Positions 25,390-34,643 of a stretch of 64,000 bases of DNA are shown piece after piece. The stretch is from positions 1-64,000 of the forward strand of contig NZ_DAMACX010000003.1 in NCBI RefSeq assembly GCF_031998825.1, read 5' to 3'. Both the position numbers and the translations under genes were made by a program. The number at the start of each line of letters is the position of its first letter. Position 1 is the stretch's first letter. Below the pieces are notes generated by a model that ran no database searches, was not told where the DNA came from, and saw only the letters and a list, made by a program, of their open reading frames with translations. This stretch comes from Pseudescherichia sp031998825. GTDB lineage: Bacteria > Pseudomonadota > Gammaproteobacteria > Enterobacterales > Enterobacteriaceae.

Positions 25390-25995
25390 CTATAACGGCG
25401 AATCCTGGCTTATCTCATCCAGCGACAGATGGAAGCTCGGCACAAACACTGCCATAAAGTAGTCCATCTCCGGGCTGCGGCGGGCGGCGAGGGTCTTCTC
25501 CAGCCGTGACTTCGCCAGCGAGAACTCGTTGTTGCCGGCGGAGAGCTCCTCGAGGCACTTCAGATAGGCGCAGAGGGCATCAGCCTGCTTCACCAGCGAC
25601 TTCTCCTCTTCGCTGTATTGCTGCTCATCGATCAGCCCGGCAAAAATATCCCGCAGCTCCTCCGGCACCATATCGACCAGCTTCTGCTGGGCGATCTTCT
25701 CGATAGCCTTATACTCCTGGGCAATCTGCGAGTTGAAATACTTTACCGGCGTCGGCAGATCGCCGGTCAGCACCTCTGAGGCGTCGTGGTACATGGCCAG
25801 CAGGGCAATGCGTTCAGGATTAGCCTCGCCGCCAAACTTGCGGTTTTTAATCGCCGCCAGAGCATGAGCAACCATCGCCACCTGTAAACTATGCTCAGAG
25901 ACGTTTTCGGTACGCACGTTGCGCATCAGCGGCCAGCGGTTGATCAATTTCAGGCGGGAGAGATGGGCGAAAAAGTGGCTTTGACTCGTACTCAT
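25390..25995 (-). CDS. yfbR: 5'-deoxynucleotidase YfbR
   Basis: YfbR dephosphorylates deoxyribonucleoside 5'-monophosphates and is an HD-domain enzyme. I start at the ATG at 25995 (MSTSQSHFFAHLSRLKLINRW), giving 201 residues against 199 in E. coli. The upstream ATG at 26058 would run into the alaA terminator hairpin. The metal-binding HD motif is visible as 'ENVSEHSLQVAMVAH' and 'LAMYHDASEVLTGDLPTPVK'. It lies downstream of alaA and converges with yfbS. Confidence 0.96.
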   Translation of the reverse strand: MSTSQSHFFAHLSRLKLINRWPLMRNVRTENVSEHSLQVAMVAHALAAIKNRKFGGEANPERIALLAMYHDASEVLTGDLPTPVKYFNSQIAQEYKAIEKIAQQKLVDMVPEELRDIFAGLIDEQQYSEEEKSLVKQADALCAYLKCLEELSAGNNEFSLAKSRLEKTLAARRSPEMDYFMAVFVPSFHLSLDEISQDSPL

Positions 25996-26045
25996 AATGG
26001 ACCCTGTCAGTAACGGCGCTAAGGATCCATTGTGCGCAGAGAGCA

Positions 26046-26067
26046 GGGGAAGATGCAAATCTTCCCC
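26046..26067 (-). other. Hairpin between alaA and yfbR
   Basis: GGGGAAGAT and ATCTTCCCC form a perfect 9-bp stem with a 4-base loop, ten bases past the alaA stop. There is no T-run, so it may protect the alaA 3' end or partially terminate. Confidence 0.55.
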
Positions 26068-26076
26068 TTGATACGC

Positions 26077-27291
26077 TTACTGATGGTAGCCGGAGAGGAA
26101 GCGGCTAAAGCGGTTGATAGACATCTCCAGATCGTCCAGGCGCGGCAGGGTCACAATGCGGACGTGATCCGGCCATGGCCAGTTAAAGGCCGTTCCCTGC
26201 ACCAGCAGCACTTTCTCCTGCAGCAGGAAATCCAGCACCATCTTCTGGTCGTCATGGATGTTGAAACGCTTGATGTCAATTTTTGGGAACATATAGAGCG
26301 CGCCTTTTGGCTTGGTGCAGGTCACGCCGGGGATCTCGTTGATCAGCTCCCAGGCGCGGTTACGCTGCTCATAGAGGCGTCCGCCGGGCACGATAAATTC
26401 GCTAATGCTCTGGTAGCCGCCAAGCGCGGTCTGGATAGCGTGCTGGGCCGGCACGTTAGCGCACAGTCGCATGGAGGCCAGCATCTCCAGCCCTTCAATA
26501 TAGCCTTTGGCGTGCTTCTTAGGCCCGTTAAGTACCATCCAGCCCTGGCGGAAACCGGCCACGCGGTAGGTTTTAGAGAGGCCGTTAAAGGTAATCGTCA
26601 GCAGATCAGGGGCCAGCGCGGCGATGGAGTGGTGCTCCGCCTCGTCGTAGAGGATCTTATCGTAGATCTCATCGGCAAAGATAATCAGGTTGTGCTGACG
26701 GGCAATTTCCACTATCTCCAGCAGCAGCTCTTTGGAGTAGACTGCGCCGGTGGGGTTGTTCGGGTTGATGATTACGATCCCCCGGGTGCGCGGGGTGATC
26801 TTCGCCCGGATATCATCCAGATCCGGGAACCAGTCAGACGATTCATCGCACAGATAGTGCACTGCTTTACCACCGGAGAGCGACACCGCTGCCGTCCACA
26901 GCGGGTAGTCCGGGGCCGGAACCAGCATCTCATCGCCGCTGTTCAGCAGCGCCTGCATTGACTGCACAATCAGTTCAGAGACGCCGTTACCGATATAGAT
27001 ATCTTCTACGGTGACGTCGCGCATGCCGCGTGCCTGATAGTGCTGCATAATCGCTTTGCGCGCGCTGTAGAGTCCTTTGGAGTCGCTGTAGCCCTGCGCC
27101 GTCGGAAGGTGACGGATAACGTCTACCAGGATCTCATCGGGGGCGTCGAAGCCGAAGGGGGCCGGGTTACCGATGTTGAGCTTCAGTACCTTGTTACCCT
27201 CTTCTTCAAGACGTTTTGCCTCTTTCAGAACCGGACCACGGATGTCATAACAGACATTGTCTAATTTGCTGGATTTTTCGATGGGGGACAT
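26077..27291 (-). CDS. alaA: Glutamate-pyruvate aminotransferase AlaA
   Basis: AlaA is the main alanine-forming PLP aminotransferase in E. coli (formerly YfbQ). The 404 residues match it. PLP fold-type I motifs are 'NPNNPTGAVYS', 'FADEIYDKILYD' and the Schiff-base lysine in 'TFNGLSKTYRVAGFRQGW' (about 235-252). It is transcribed away from lrhA across a long spacer. Confidence 0.97.
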   Translation of the reverse strand: MSPIEKSSKLDNVCYDIRGPVLKEAKRLEEEGNKVLKLNIGNPAPFGFDAPDEILVDVIRHLPTAQGYSDSKGLYSARKAIMQHYQARGMRDVTVEDIYIGNGVSELIVQSMQALLNSGDEMLVPAPDYPLWTAAVSLSGGKAVHYLCDESSDWFPDLDDIRAKITPRTRGIVIINPNNPTGAVYSKELLLEIVEIARQHNLIIFADEIYDKILYDEAEHHSIAALAPDLLTITFNGLSKTYRVAGFRQGWMVLNGPKKHAKGYIEGLEMLASMRLCANVPAQHAIQTALGGYQSISEFIVPGGRLYEQRNRAWELINEIPGVTCTKPKGALYMFPKIDIKRFNIHDDQKMVLDFLLQEKVLLVQGTAFNWPWPDHVRIVTLPRLDDLEMSINRFSRFLSGYHQ

Positions 27292-28149
27292 GAATCGTTG
27301 ACCTTTTAGCTGTTGGTGCTACTCCCTGCCGTGGAAGTCAGCACGGAACAATGTACTCCCCCGAATGCCAGTTTAGAAGGGTGCACAGAAGAAGATTTTG
27401 CCCCTGGCTGCCTGACGCCACCGGTTTTTCTCGCTGCAGATGTGCGGATTAAACTGCTAATAATTTCGACAAAAATATCAATTTTGGCTTAATCTGTTGC
27501 CGCATCGCAAAACTACCGCTGTTAACACTGCGCGCAACATTGCTGCCAGACCGTTTTTTGTTATTACCTTAAGCGCTGATGTGCAGAAATGGGGAGAGAG
27601 GCGGGGTAAACAGAACTGAGCGTAGAGCGAACGTTAAGTACTATTTAGAACAGATTCTATTATTAATTAATAATTATTTAATACGACACCTTGCGATGAT
27701 GGGCGATTGTTAATATTAATAGCATCAGGCTTCCCGGTATAACACCATGGGGGTTAAGGTCATCCGCATAGGTACTTATAACTGATGCGGGTATGAGGTA
27801 AGATGACCAGCAGAGACTACGGCTAAAAGCGATAATGGTACCCGCGTAATTCTCTGAATGAATATACAATTAATTGATATTAAGAAATTTTTCCCGCTAA
27901 TCTTCCTGAGATGATTCGGTAAATGATTTTCGATCGCGTTCAGTGATGCAGTAATAGCATGCGGCTTCTGAAAATAATTTACAGTGTAATGCTGTATGTA
28001 TATATAGAGGTTCGTGAACGTAAGCGAATTATTAGCAACAATCGGTTTTGTGCCGATTGTGCAAACCGCTTCTCAACGGGGATTGCTTAAATCTTTGAAC
28101 ACAGCAAAAGCCGGGGCGCTCGTCAGGAGTACCCTGTAAGTGAAAACAT
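27292..28149. promoter_or_regulatory. 858-base divergent alaA/lrhA spacer
   Basis: No credible gene is seen. The lrhA side (about 27650-28060) is markedly AT-rich, with runs such as ATTAATTAATAATTATTT, which suits H-NS-type binding and a long lrhA leader as known in E. coli. The alaA side is more GC-balanced and holds its promoter. No specific operator was assigned. Confidence 0.5.
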
Positions 28150-29088
28150 ATGATTAATGCAAATCGTCCGATACTCAATCTCGACCTCGATCTGCTGAGA
28201 ACGTTCGTTGCCGTCGCCGACTTAAACACCTTTGCGGCTGCCGCCGTGGCGGTATGCCGAACGCAATCAGCGGTGAGCCAGCAGATGCAGCGTCTGGAGC
28301 AGCTGGTAGGCAAGGAGCTTTTCGTTCGCCATGGTCGGAATAAGTTGTTAACTGAACACGGCATCCAACTGCTGGGCTATGCCCGAAAAATCCTGCGCTT
28401 TAATGATGAGGCCTGTAGCTCATTAATGTTTAATAATTTGCAGGGAGTATTAACCGTCGGCGCCTCGGACGACTCTGCGGATACTATTTTGCCGTTTCTG
28501 TTAAATCGTATCAGTGCGAGCTATCCCAGACTGGCGCTGGACGTGCGGGTTAAGCGTAACCTCTCCATGGCTGAGATGCTAGCGGCTCAGGAGGTTGATC
28601 TTATGGTCACTACCCATCGGCCCCACCAGTTTGAACATCTGACGCTGCGTACTTCGCCAACGCACTGGTATTGTGCGGCAGAGTATGTCCTGCAGAAAGG
28701 CGAGACGCTGCCGCTGGTCTTCCTTGACGATCCCAACCCTTTCCGCGACAGCGTGCTCAATACGCTTGATGCTGCCGGTATTCCATGGCGTATGGCCTAC
28801 GTCGCCTCGACACTCTCGGCGGTGAAGTCGGCGGTCAAGGCCGGGCTGGGTATTACTGCCAGGCCGGTGGAGATGATGAGTGCCGATCTGCGCGTGCTGG
28901 GACCGAGAGACGGTCTGCCTGTGCTGGCGGAGACTGAATATCTCCTCTGTCATAATCCGCAAAGCCAGAATGAACTGGCTCAGGTCGTTTTTCAGGCTAT
29001 GGCGGATTACCAGATGCCCTGGCACTATGGTGCTGCTGCACCTCAGGGGGGAGACAGCTCTTTGATCGTTGAAGGGGACTTTAAGTAG
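28150..29088 (+). CDS. lrhA: LysR-type regulator LrhA
   Basis: In E. coli LrhA represses flhDC (motility), fimbriae and rpoS translation indirectly. The 312 residues match it. The N-terminal winged helix-turn-helix is 'LRTFVAVADLNTFAAAAVAVCRTQSAVSQQMQRLEQ' in parts (about 16-51), followed by the LysR effector-binding domain. It lies directly upstream of nuo, as in E. coli. Its motility role makes the nearby flagellar gene cheV notable, but they are 18 kb apart. Confidence 0.97.
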   Translation: MINANRPILNLDLDLLRTFVAVADLNTFAAAAVAVCRTQSAVSQQMQRLEQLVGKELFVRHGRNKLLTEHGIQLLGYARKILRFNDEACSSLMFNNLQGVLTVGASDDSADTILPFLLNRISASYPRLALDVRVKRNLSMAEMLAAQEVDLMVTTHRPHQFEHLTLRTSPTHWYCAAEYVLQKGETLPLVFLDDPNPFRDSVLNTLDAAGIPWRMAYVASTLSAVKSAVKAGLGITARPVEMMSADLRVLGPRDGLPVLAETEYLLCHNPQSQNELAQVVFQAMADYQMPWHYGAAAPQGGDSSLIVEGDFK

Positions 29089-29747
29089 CCGGGGACGTAG
29101 GTAACAGGATTGCCTTAAGCAGGTGACATCTCCTGAAAAGCAGAGCCCAAAAAAACAGAGCGGGTCGCTGGTAGCATAAAATTTACCAGCGGCGCGTTTC
29201 AAACGTTATTTCCGCACTAATTATCAAGAATCATTTTTTAACGCGTTGTATATCAGCCAGTTAAGCGCGCCCGCCGACATTAAACCCTGCTTTGTATGCT
29301 ACTATGCATAGCGAAAGTTCATGTTAAAAAACAAGTCTGATTGTTGCCGTTTTTTTGTGTGAATTAACAAAAGCGTGTCGCAGATCAAGAAAATACTCCC
29401 ATAGAGGGGGAGGAATCCTGCCAAAATCCTGTCAAAATAAGAGGGTACTTTTTGTATCAGCGCACAACGGACACGATTCAACATCGCTAAACGCCCTATA
29501 AAAAATGGGTGTTGGTGGAAAAAAAGGCATTTTATGTTAATGAATTGCTACCGCTGTAAACTAATGTGAAGGAACTTTTGTTCTAAGTTGACAAAAGGTT
29601 ATAGAAAGGAGTAAAAAACCCCATCATTTAGCTGTCTAAGCCGTTTCTAACAGTGAGTGTAAGGTTTTTTTTGTTCCTCCCTTAAACAGTGTGGCGTCCA
29701 TCTGCCGAGAAGAGCAGAGGTAACGGTGCCACTTTTTGAGTTAAGCA
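29089..29747 (+). promoter_or_regulatory. nuo operon promoter and leader region (659 bases)
   Basis: This AT-rich non-coding region follows lrhA. An 8-bp stem, CGCTGGTA (29166-29173) with TACCAGCG (29184-29191), near the lrhA end is a weak terminator candidate. The remainder should hold the nuo promoters, which in E. coli respond to ArcA, NarL, FNR and Fis. I did not find a site strong enough to name. No gene is seen. Confidence 0.55.
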
Positions 29748-30191
29748 ATGCGTATGTCAACATCCACTGAAGTTATTGCTCATCACTGGGCATTCGCGAT
29801 CTTTCTTATTGTTGCCATTGGCTTATGCTGCCTGATGCTGGTCGGCGGCTGGTTACTGGGCGGGCGCGCCCGCGCGCGGCACAAGAACACGCCTTTTGAA
29901 TCGGGTATCGATTCGGTCGGCACCGCTCGTCTGCGCCTCTCTGCCAAGTTCTATCTGGTCGCCATGTTCTTCGTCATCTTCGACGTCGAAGCGCTTTACC
30001 TGTTTGCATGGTCAACCTCCATTCGTGAAAGCGGCTGGGTTGGCTTTGTTGAGGCTGCAATTTTTATTTTAGTGCTGCTGGCTGGTCTGGTTTATCTGGT
30101 GCGTATTGGCGCGCTGGACTGGACGCCCGCGCGTTCACGCCGCGAGCGCTTCAACCCTGAGTCAGGCAATATCACTAACCGTCAACGCTAA
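29748..30191 (+). CDS. nuoA: NADH-quinone oxidoreductase subunit A
   Basis: NuoA is a small membrane-arm subunit of complex I at the junction with the peripheral arm. It has 147 residues, as in E. coli, with three transmembrane segments (about 14-36, 66-88 and 97-117). The conserved quinone-channel loop 'FESGIDSVGTARLRLSAKFYLVAMFFVIFDVEALYLF' spans helices 1 and 2 in parts. It is first in a 13-gene operon in the standard order A-B-CD-E-F-G-H-I-J-K-L-M-N. Confidence 0.97.
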   Translation: MRMSTSTEVIAHHWAFAIFLIVAIGLCCLMLVGGWLLGGRARARHKNTPFESGIDSVGTARLRLSAKFYLVAMFFVIFDVEALYLFAWSTSIRESGWVGFVEAAIFILVLLAGLVYLVRIGALDWTPARSRRERFNPESGNITNRQR

Positions 30192-30206
30192 CAGCGAGGC
30201 AATAAG

Positions 30207-30881
30207 ATGGATTACACGCTCACCCGCATCGATCCCAACGGTGAGAACGACCGTTACCCCCTGCAAAAACAGGAGATCGTAACCGACCCCCTCGAGCAAG
30301 AAGTTAACCGCAGCGTATTCATGGGCAAGCTCGAAGACGTTATGCACGGTATGGTTAACTGGGGTCGTAAAAACTCTATTTGGCCGTATAACTTCGGTCT
30401 CTCCTGCTGCTACGTTGAGATGGTGACCTCCTTTACGGCGGTGCACGACGTGGCACGCTTTGGTGCGGAAGTCCTGCGCGCCTCGCCTCGCCAGGCCGAC
30501 CTGATGGTGATCGCCGGTACGCCGTTTACCAAAATGGCCCCGGTTATTCAGCGTCTGTACGATCAGATGCTGGAGCCGAAGTGGGTTATCTCCATGGGTG
30601 CCTGCGCCAACTCCGGCGGCATGTACGACATCTATTCTGTGGTGCAGGGCGTTGATAAATTCCTCCCGGTTGATGTGTATATCCCGGGCTGCCCGCCGCG
30701 TCCGGAAGCCTATATGCAGGCGCTGATGCTGCTTCAGGAGTCGATTGGCAAAGAGCGTCGTCCGCTCTCATGGGTAGTGGGCGACCAGGGCGTCTATCGC
30801 GCCAACATGCAGTCAGAGCGCGAGCGCAAACGCGGCGAACGCATTGCTGTTACCAACCTGCGTACGCCGGACGAGATTTAA
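30207..30881 (+). CDS. nuoB: NADH-quinone oxidoreductase subunit B
   Basis: NuoB holds the terminal 4Fe-4S cluster N2 that passes electrons to quinone. Its ligands are visible as the tandem Cys67-Cys68 (GLSCCYVEM), Cys133 (GACANSGG) and Cys162 (PGCPPRPE). The 224 residues compare with 220 in K-12; the extra residues are in the C-terminal tail. Confidence 0.97.
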   Translation: MDYTLTRIDPNGENDRYPLQKQEIVTDPLEQEVNRSVFMGKLEDVMHGMVNWGRKNSIWPYNFGLSCCYVEMVTSFTAVHDVARFGAEVLRASPRQADLMVIAGTPFTKMAPVIQRLYDQMLEPKWVISMGACANSGGMYDIYSVVQGVDKFLPVDVYIPGCPPRPEAYMQALMLLQESIGKERRPLSWVVGDQGVYRANMQSERERKRGERIAVTNLRTPDEI

Positions 30882-30968
30882 TTTGCGCCTGCGGGCCGTG
30901 GAAAACTCCTTCGCATAATAAACTTATAGCGCGAAGCCACGCCCGGCAGTCACCACGGACCCTTTGCA

Positions 30969-32771
30969 ATGGTGAACATTATGACCGACTTAACCGCGCA
31001 AGACGCGTTCTGGCAAACCCGGGATCACCTGGATGACCCAGTTATTGGCGAACTGCGCAACCGTTTTGGGCCGGATGCCTTTACCGTTCAGGCGACCCGC
31101 ACCGGCGTCCCTGTTGTTTGGGTAAAGCGTGAACAGTTACTGGAAGTGGGCGATTTCTTAAAGAAACTGCCGAAGCCTTACGTCATGCTGTACGATCTGC
31201 ACGGCATGGACGAACGTCTACGCACGCACCGCGACGGGCTCCCCGCCGCGGATTTTTCCGTTTTCTACCACCTGCTCTCTATTGAGCGTAACCGCGACAT
31301 CATGCTCAAGGTCGCGCTGTCAGAAAACGATCTCAACGTGCCGACCTTTACCAAACTTTTCCCCAACGCCAACTGGTACGAGCGTGAAACCTGGGAGATG
31401 TTTGGCATCAATATCGAAGGCCACCCGCATCTGACGCGCATCATGATGCCGCAGACCTGGACCGGCCACCCGCTGCGTAAAGACTACCCGGCGCGCGCCA
31501 CCGAGTTCGATCCGTTTGAGCTGACCAAAGCCAAGCAGGATCTGGAGATGGAGGCGCTGACCTTCAAGCCGGAAGAGTGGGGCATGAAGCGCAGCACCGC
31601 CAACGAGGACTTTATGTTCCTCAACCTCGGCCCGAACCACCCGTCGGCGCACGGTGCGTTCCGTATTATCCTGCAGCTTGATGGCGAAGAGATCGTCGAC
31701 TGCGTGCCGGATATCGGCTACCACCACCGTGGCGCAGAGAAAATGGGCGAGCGCCAGTCCTGGCACAGCTACATTCCCTACACCGACCGTATCGAATACC
31801 TCGGCGGCTGCGTGAACGAGATGCCGTACGTGCTGGCGGTTGAGAAGCTGGCGGGCATCAAAGTGCCAGAGCGCGTCGACGTGATCCGCGTGATGCTCTC
31901 CGAGCTGTTCCGTATCAATAGCCACCTGCTCTACATCTCGACCTTTATTCAGGACGTCGGGGCGATGACGCCGGTCTTCTTCGCCTTCACCGATCGCCAG
32001 AAAATCTACGATCTGGTTGAGGCCATTACCGGTTTCCGTATGCACCCGGCCTGGTTCCGCATTGGCGGCGTGGCGCACGATCTGCCGCGCGGCTGGGACC
32101 GTCTGCTGCGTGAGTTCCTCGAGTGGATGCCGAAGCGTCTGGACTCCTACGAGAAGGCCGCGCTGCGCAACACCATTCTGATTGGCCGTTCGAAGGGCGT
32201 TGCCGCCTACGGCGCGAAAGAGGCGCTGGAGTGGGGCACCACCGGGGCTGGCCTGCGCGCCACCGGTATCGACTTCGACGTGCGTAAGGCGCGTCCTTAC
32301 TCTGGCTATGAAAACTTCGACTTTGAGATCCCAGTCGGCGGCGGCATCAGCGATGCCTACACCCGCGTGATGCTGAAGGTGGAAGAGCTGCGCCAGAGCC
32401 TGCGCATTCTTGAGCAGTGCCTCAATAACATGCCGGAAGGCCCGTTCAAGGCGGATCACCCGCTGACGACGCCGCCGCCGAAAGAGCGCACGCTTCAGCA
32501 TATCGAAACCCTGATCACCCACTTCCTGCAGGTTTCCTGGGGCCCGGTCATGCCGGCCAACGAATCCTTCCAGATGATTGAGGCAACCAAGGGTATCAAC
32601 AGCTACTACCTGACCAGCGATGGCAGCACCATGAGCTACCGCACCCGCGTGCGTACGCCGAGCTTCCCGCACCTGCAGCAGATCCCTGCAGCGATCCGTG
32701 GCAGCCTGGTCTCTGACCTGATTGTCTATCTGGGTAGTATCGATTTTGTTATGTCAGACGTGGACCGCTAA
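30969..32771 (+). CDS. nuoC: NADH-quinone oxidoreductase fused subunits C and D
   Basis: This is the fused NuoCD subunit typical of enterobacteria, 600 residues as in E. coli. Residues about 1-190 are the NuoC 30-kDa domain with 'ERETWEMFGINIEGHP', and about 210-600 the NuoD 49-kDa domain with the quinone-site residues in 'GPNHPSAHGAFR' and 'DIGYHHRGAEKM'. The 87-base gap from nuoB contains no other gene. The start MVNIMTDL follows E. coli usage; an internal ATG four codons later cannot be excluded. Confidence 0.97.
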   Translation: MVNIMTDLTAQDAFWQTRDHLDDPVIGELRNRFGPDAFTVQATRTGVPVVWVKREQLLEVGDFLKKLPKPYVMLYDLHGMDERLRTHRDGLPAADFSVFYHLLSIERNRDIMLKVALSENDLNVPTFTKLFPNANWYERETWEMFGINIEGHPHLTRIMMPQTWTGHPLRKDYPARATEFDPFELTKAKQDLEMEALTFKPEEWGMKRSTANEDFMFLNLGPNHPSAHGAFRIILQLDGEEIVDCVPDIGYHHRGAEKMGERQSWHSYIPYTDRIEYLGGCVNEMPYVLAVEKLAGIKVPERVDVIRVMLSELFRINSHLLYISTFIQDVGAMTPVFFAFTDRQKIYDLVEAITGFRMHPAWFRIGGVAHDLPRGWDRLLREFLEWMPKRLDSYEKAALRNTILIGRSKGVAAYGAKEALEWGTTGAGLRATGIDFDVRKARPYSGYENFDFEIPVGGGISDAYTRVMLKVEELRQSLRILEQCLNNMPEGPFKADHPLTTPPPKERTLQHIETLITHFLQVSWGPVMPANESFQMIEATKGINSYYLTSDGSTMSYRTRVRTPSFPHLQQIPAAIRGSLVSDLIVYLGSIDFVMSDVDR

Positions 32772-32773
32772 TT

Positions 32774-33274
32774 ATGCACGAGAATCAACAACCACAGACC
32801 GAGGCTTTTGAGCTGAGTGCGGCAGAGCGTGATGCTATTGAGCACGAGAAGCACCACTACGAAGACCCGCGTGCGGCGTCCATCGAAGCGCTGAAAATCG
32901 TTCAGAAGCAGCGTGGCTGGGTGCCGGATGGGGCGATCTACGCCATCGCCGAAGTGCTGGATATTCCGGCCAGCGACGTAGAGGGTGTCGCTACCTTCTA
33001 TAGCCAGATCTTCCGCCAGCCGGTGGGCCGTCACGTTATCCGCTACTGCGATAGCGTAGTGTGCCATATCACCGGCTACCAGGGCATCCAGGCCGCGATT
33101 GAGAAAAAGCTCGATATCAAGCCGGGACAGACCACCTTTGATGGCCGTTTCACCCTGCTGCCGACCTGCTGCCTGGGGAACTGCGACAAGGGTCCAACGA
33201 TGATGATCGACGACGATACCCATAGCTATCTGACGCCGGAAGCCATCCCTGACCTGCTGGAGCAGTATAAATAA
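32774..33274 (+). CDS. nuoE: NADH-quinone oxidoreductase subunit E
   Basis: NuoE carries the 2Fe-2S cluster N1a beside the NADH site. Cluster ligands are Cys92, Cys97, Cys133 and Cys137 in 'YCDSVVCHITG' and 'TCCLGNCDKG'. It has a thioredoxin-like fold and 166 residues. It starts two bases after the nuoC stop and overlaps nuoF by one base. Confidence 0.97.
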   Translation: MHENQQPQTEAFELSAAERDAIEHEKHHYEDPRAASIEALKIVQKQRGWVPDGAIYAIAEVLDIPASDVEGVATFYSQIFRQPVGRHVIRYCDSVVCHITGYQGIQAAIEKKLDIKPGQTTFDGRFTLLPTCCLGNCDKGPTMMIDDDTHSYLTPEAIPDLLEQYK

Positions 33275-34611
33275 TGAAAAACATTATCCTGACTCCTGAA
33301 ACCCATCCGCTAACCTGGCGTCTGCGTGCAGATAAGCAGCCGGTCTGGCTGGATGAGTACCAGAGCAAAAACGGCTACGCCGGGGCGCGTAAGGCGCTCA
33401 CCGGCATGGCGCCGGATGAGATCGTTAACGCGGTTAAAGACTCGGGCCTGAAAGGGCGCGGCGGCGCGGGCTTCTCCACCGGTTTGAAGTGGAGCCTGAT
33501 GCCGAAAGACGAATCCATGAACATCCGTTACCTGCTGTGTAACGCCGATGAGATGGAGCCGGGCACCTATAAAGACCGCCTGCTGATGGAGCAGCTCCCG
33601 CACCTGCTGGTGGAGGGGATGCTGATCTCCGCCTTTGCGCTGAAAGCGTACCGGGGCTACATCTTCCTGCGCGGCGAATACATTGAGGCCGCCGAGCGCC
33701 TGCGCCGCGCTATCGCCGAAGCGACCGAAGCGGGACTGCTGGGTAAAAACATCCTTGGTACCGGCTTCGACTTCGAGCTGTTTGTCCACACCGGGGCAGG
33801 GCGCTACATCTGCGGTGAAGAGACGGCGCTGATTAACTCCCTGGAAGGGCGCCGCGCCAACCCGCGCTCTAAGCCACCGTTCCCGGCAAGTTCCGGGGTG
33901 TGGGGCAAGCCGACCTGCGTGAACAACGTTGAAACCCTGTGTAACGTTCCGGCGATCCTCGCCAACGGCGTCGAGTGGTATCAGGGGATCTCAAAAAGCG
34001 AAGACAACGGCACCAAGCTGATGGGCTTCTCTGGCCGCGTGAAGAATCCGGGCGTCTGGGAGCTGCCGTTTGGTACTACCGCGCGTGAAATTCTGGAAGA
34101 CTACGCGGGCGGCATGCGCGATGGCCTGAAGTTCAAGGCCTGGCAGCCAGGCGGCGCGGGAACCGACTTCCTCACCGATGCGCACCTTGATCTGCCGATG
34201 GAGTTTGCCAGCATTGGCAAAGCCGGCAGCCGTCTGGGGACCGCGCTGGCGATGGCGGTAGACCACGAAATCAACATGGTATCGCTGGTGCGCAACCTGG
34301 AAGAGTTTTTTGCCCGCGAGTCCTGCGGCTGGTGTACGCCTTGTCGCGACGGCCTGCCGTGGAGCGTGAAGATCCTGCGCGCCCTTGAGCGCGGCGAAGG
34401 TCAGCCTGGCGATATCGAGACGCTTGAGCAGCTCTGTCGATTCCTGGGTCCGGGTAAAACCTTCTGTGCCCATGCGCCAGGCGCGGTAGAGCCTCTGCAG
34501 AGTGCAATAAAATATTTCCGCGAAGAATTCGAAGCAGGCATCAAGCAGCAGTTTAGCAATACCCATCTGATCAACGGTATTCAGCCTAACCTGCTCAAGA
34601 CGCGCTGGTAA
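33274..34611 (+). CDS. nuoF: NADH-quinone oxidoreductase subunit F (NADH/FMN)
   Basis: NuoF oxidises NADH via FMN and holds cluster N3. The 445 residues include the glycine-rich nucleotide/FMN site 'GLKGRGGAGFSTGLKW' (about 60-75) and 'GAGRYICGEETAL'. The 4Fe-4S ligands are in 'ESCGWCTPCRDG' (about 349-360) plus a further Cys near 398 ('KTFCAHAPGA'). It is translationally coupled to nuoE (TAATG overlap). Confidence 0.98.
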   Translation: MKNIILTPETHPLTWRLRADKQPVWLDEYQSKNGYAGARKALTGMAPDEIVNAVKDSGLKGRGGAGFSTGLKWSLMPKDESMNIRYLLCNADEMEPGTYKDRLLMEQLPHLLVEGMLISAFALKAYRGYIFLRGEYIEAAERLRRAIAEATEAGLLGKNILGTGFDFELFVHTGAGRYICGEETALINSLEGRRANPRSKPPFPASSGVWGKPTCVNNVETLCNVPAILANGVEWYQGISKSEDNGTKLMGFSGRVKNPGVWELPFGTTAREILEDYAGGMRDGLKFKAWQPGGAGTDFLTDAHLDLPMEFASIGKAGSRLGTALAMAVDHEINMVSLVRNLEEFFARESCGWCTPCRDGLPWSVKILRALERGEGQPGDIETLEQLCRFLGPGKTFCAHAPGAVEPLQSAIKYFREEFEAGIKQQFSNTHLINGIQPNLLKTRW

Positions 34612-34643
34612 TCTAAAAGTTTATTTATTTTGGAAGCATGCTA

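Noticed and set aside
31320..32672. A 450-codon open frame antisense to nuoC.
   Set aside because: It is a shadow of a strongly conserved gene with no start signal or domain.
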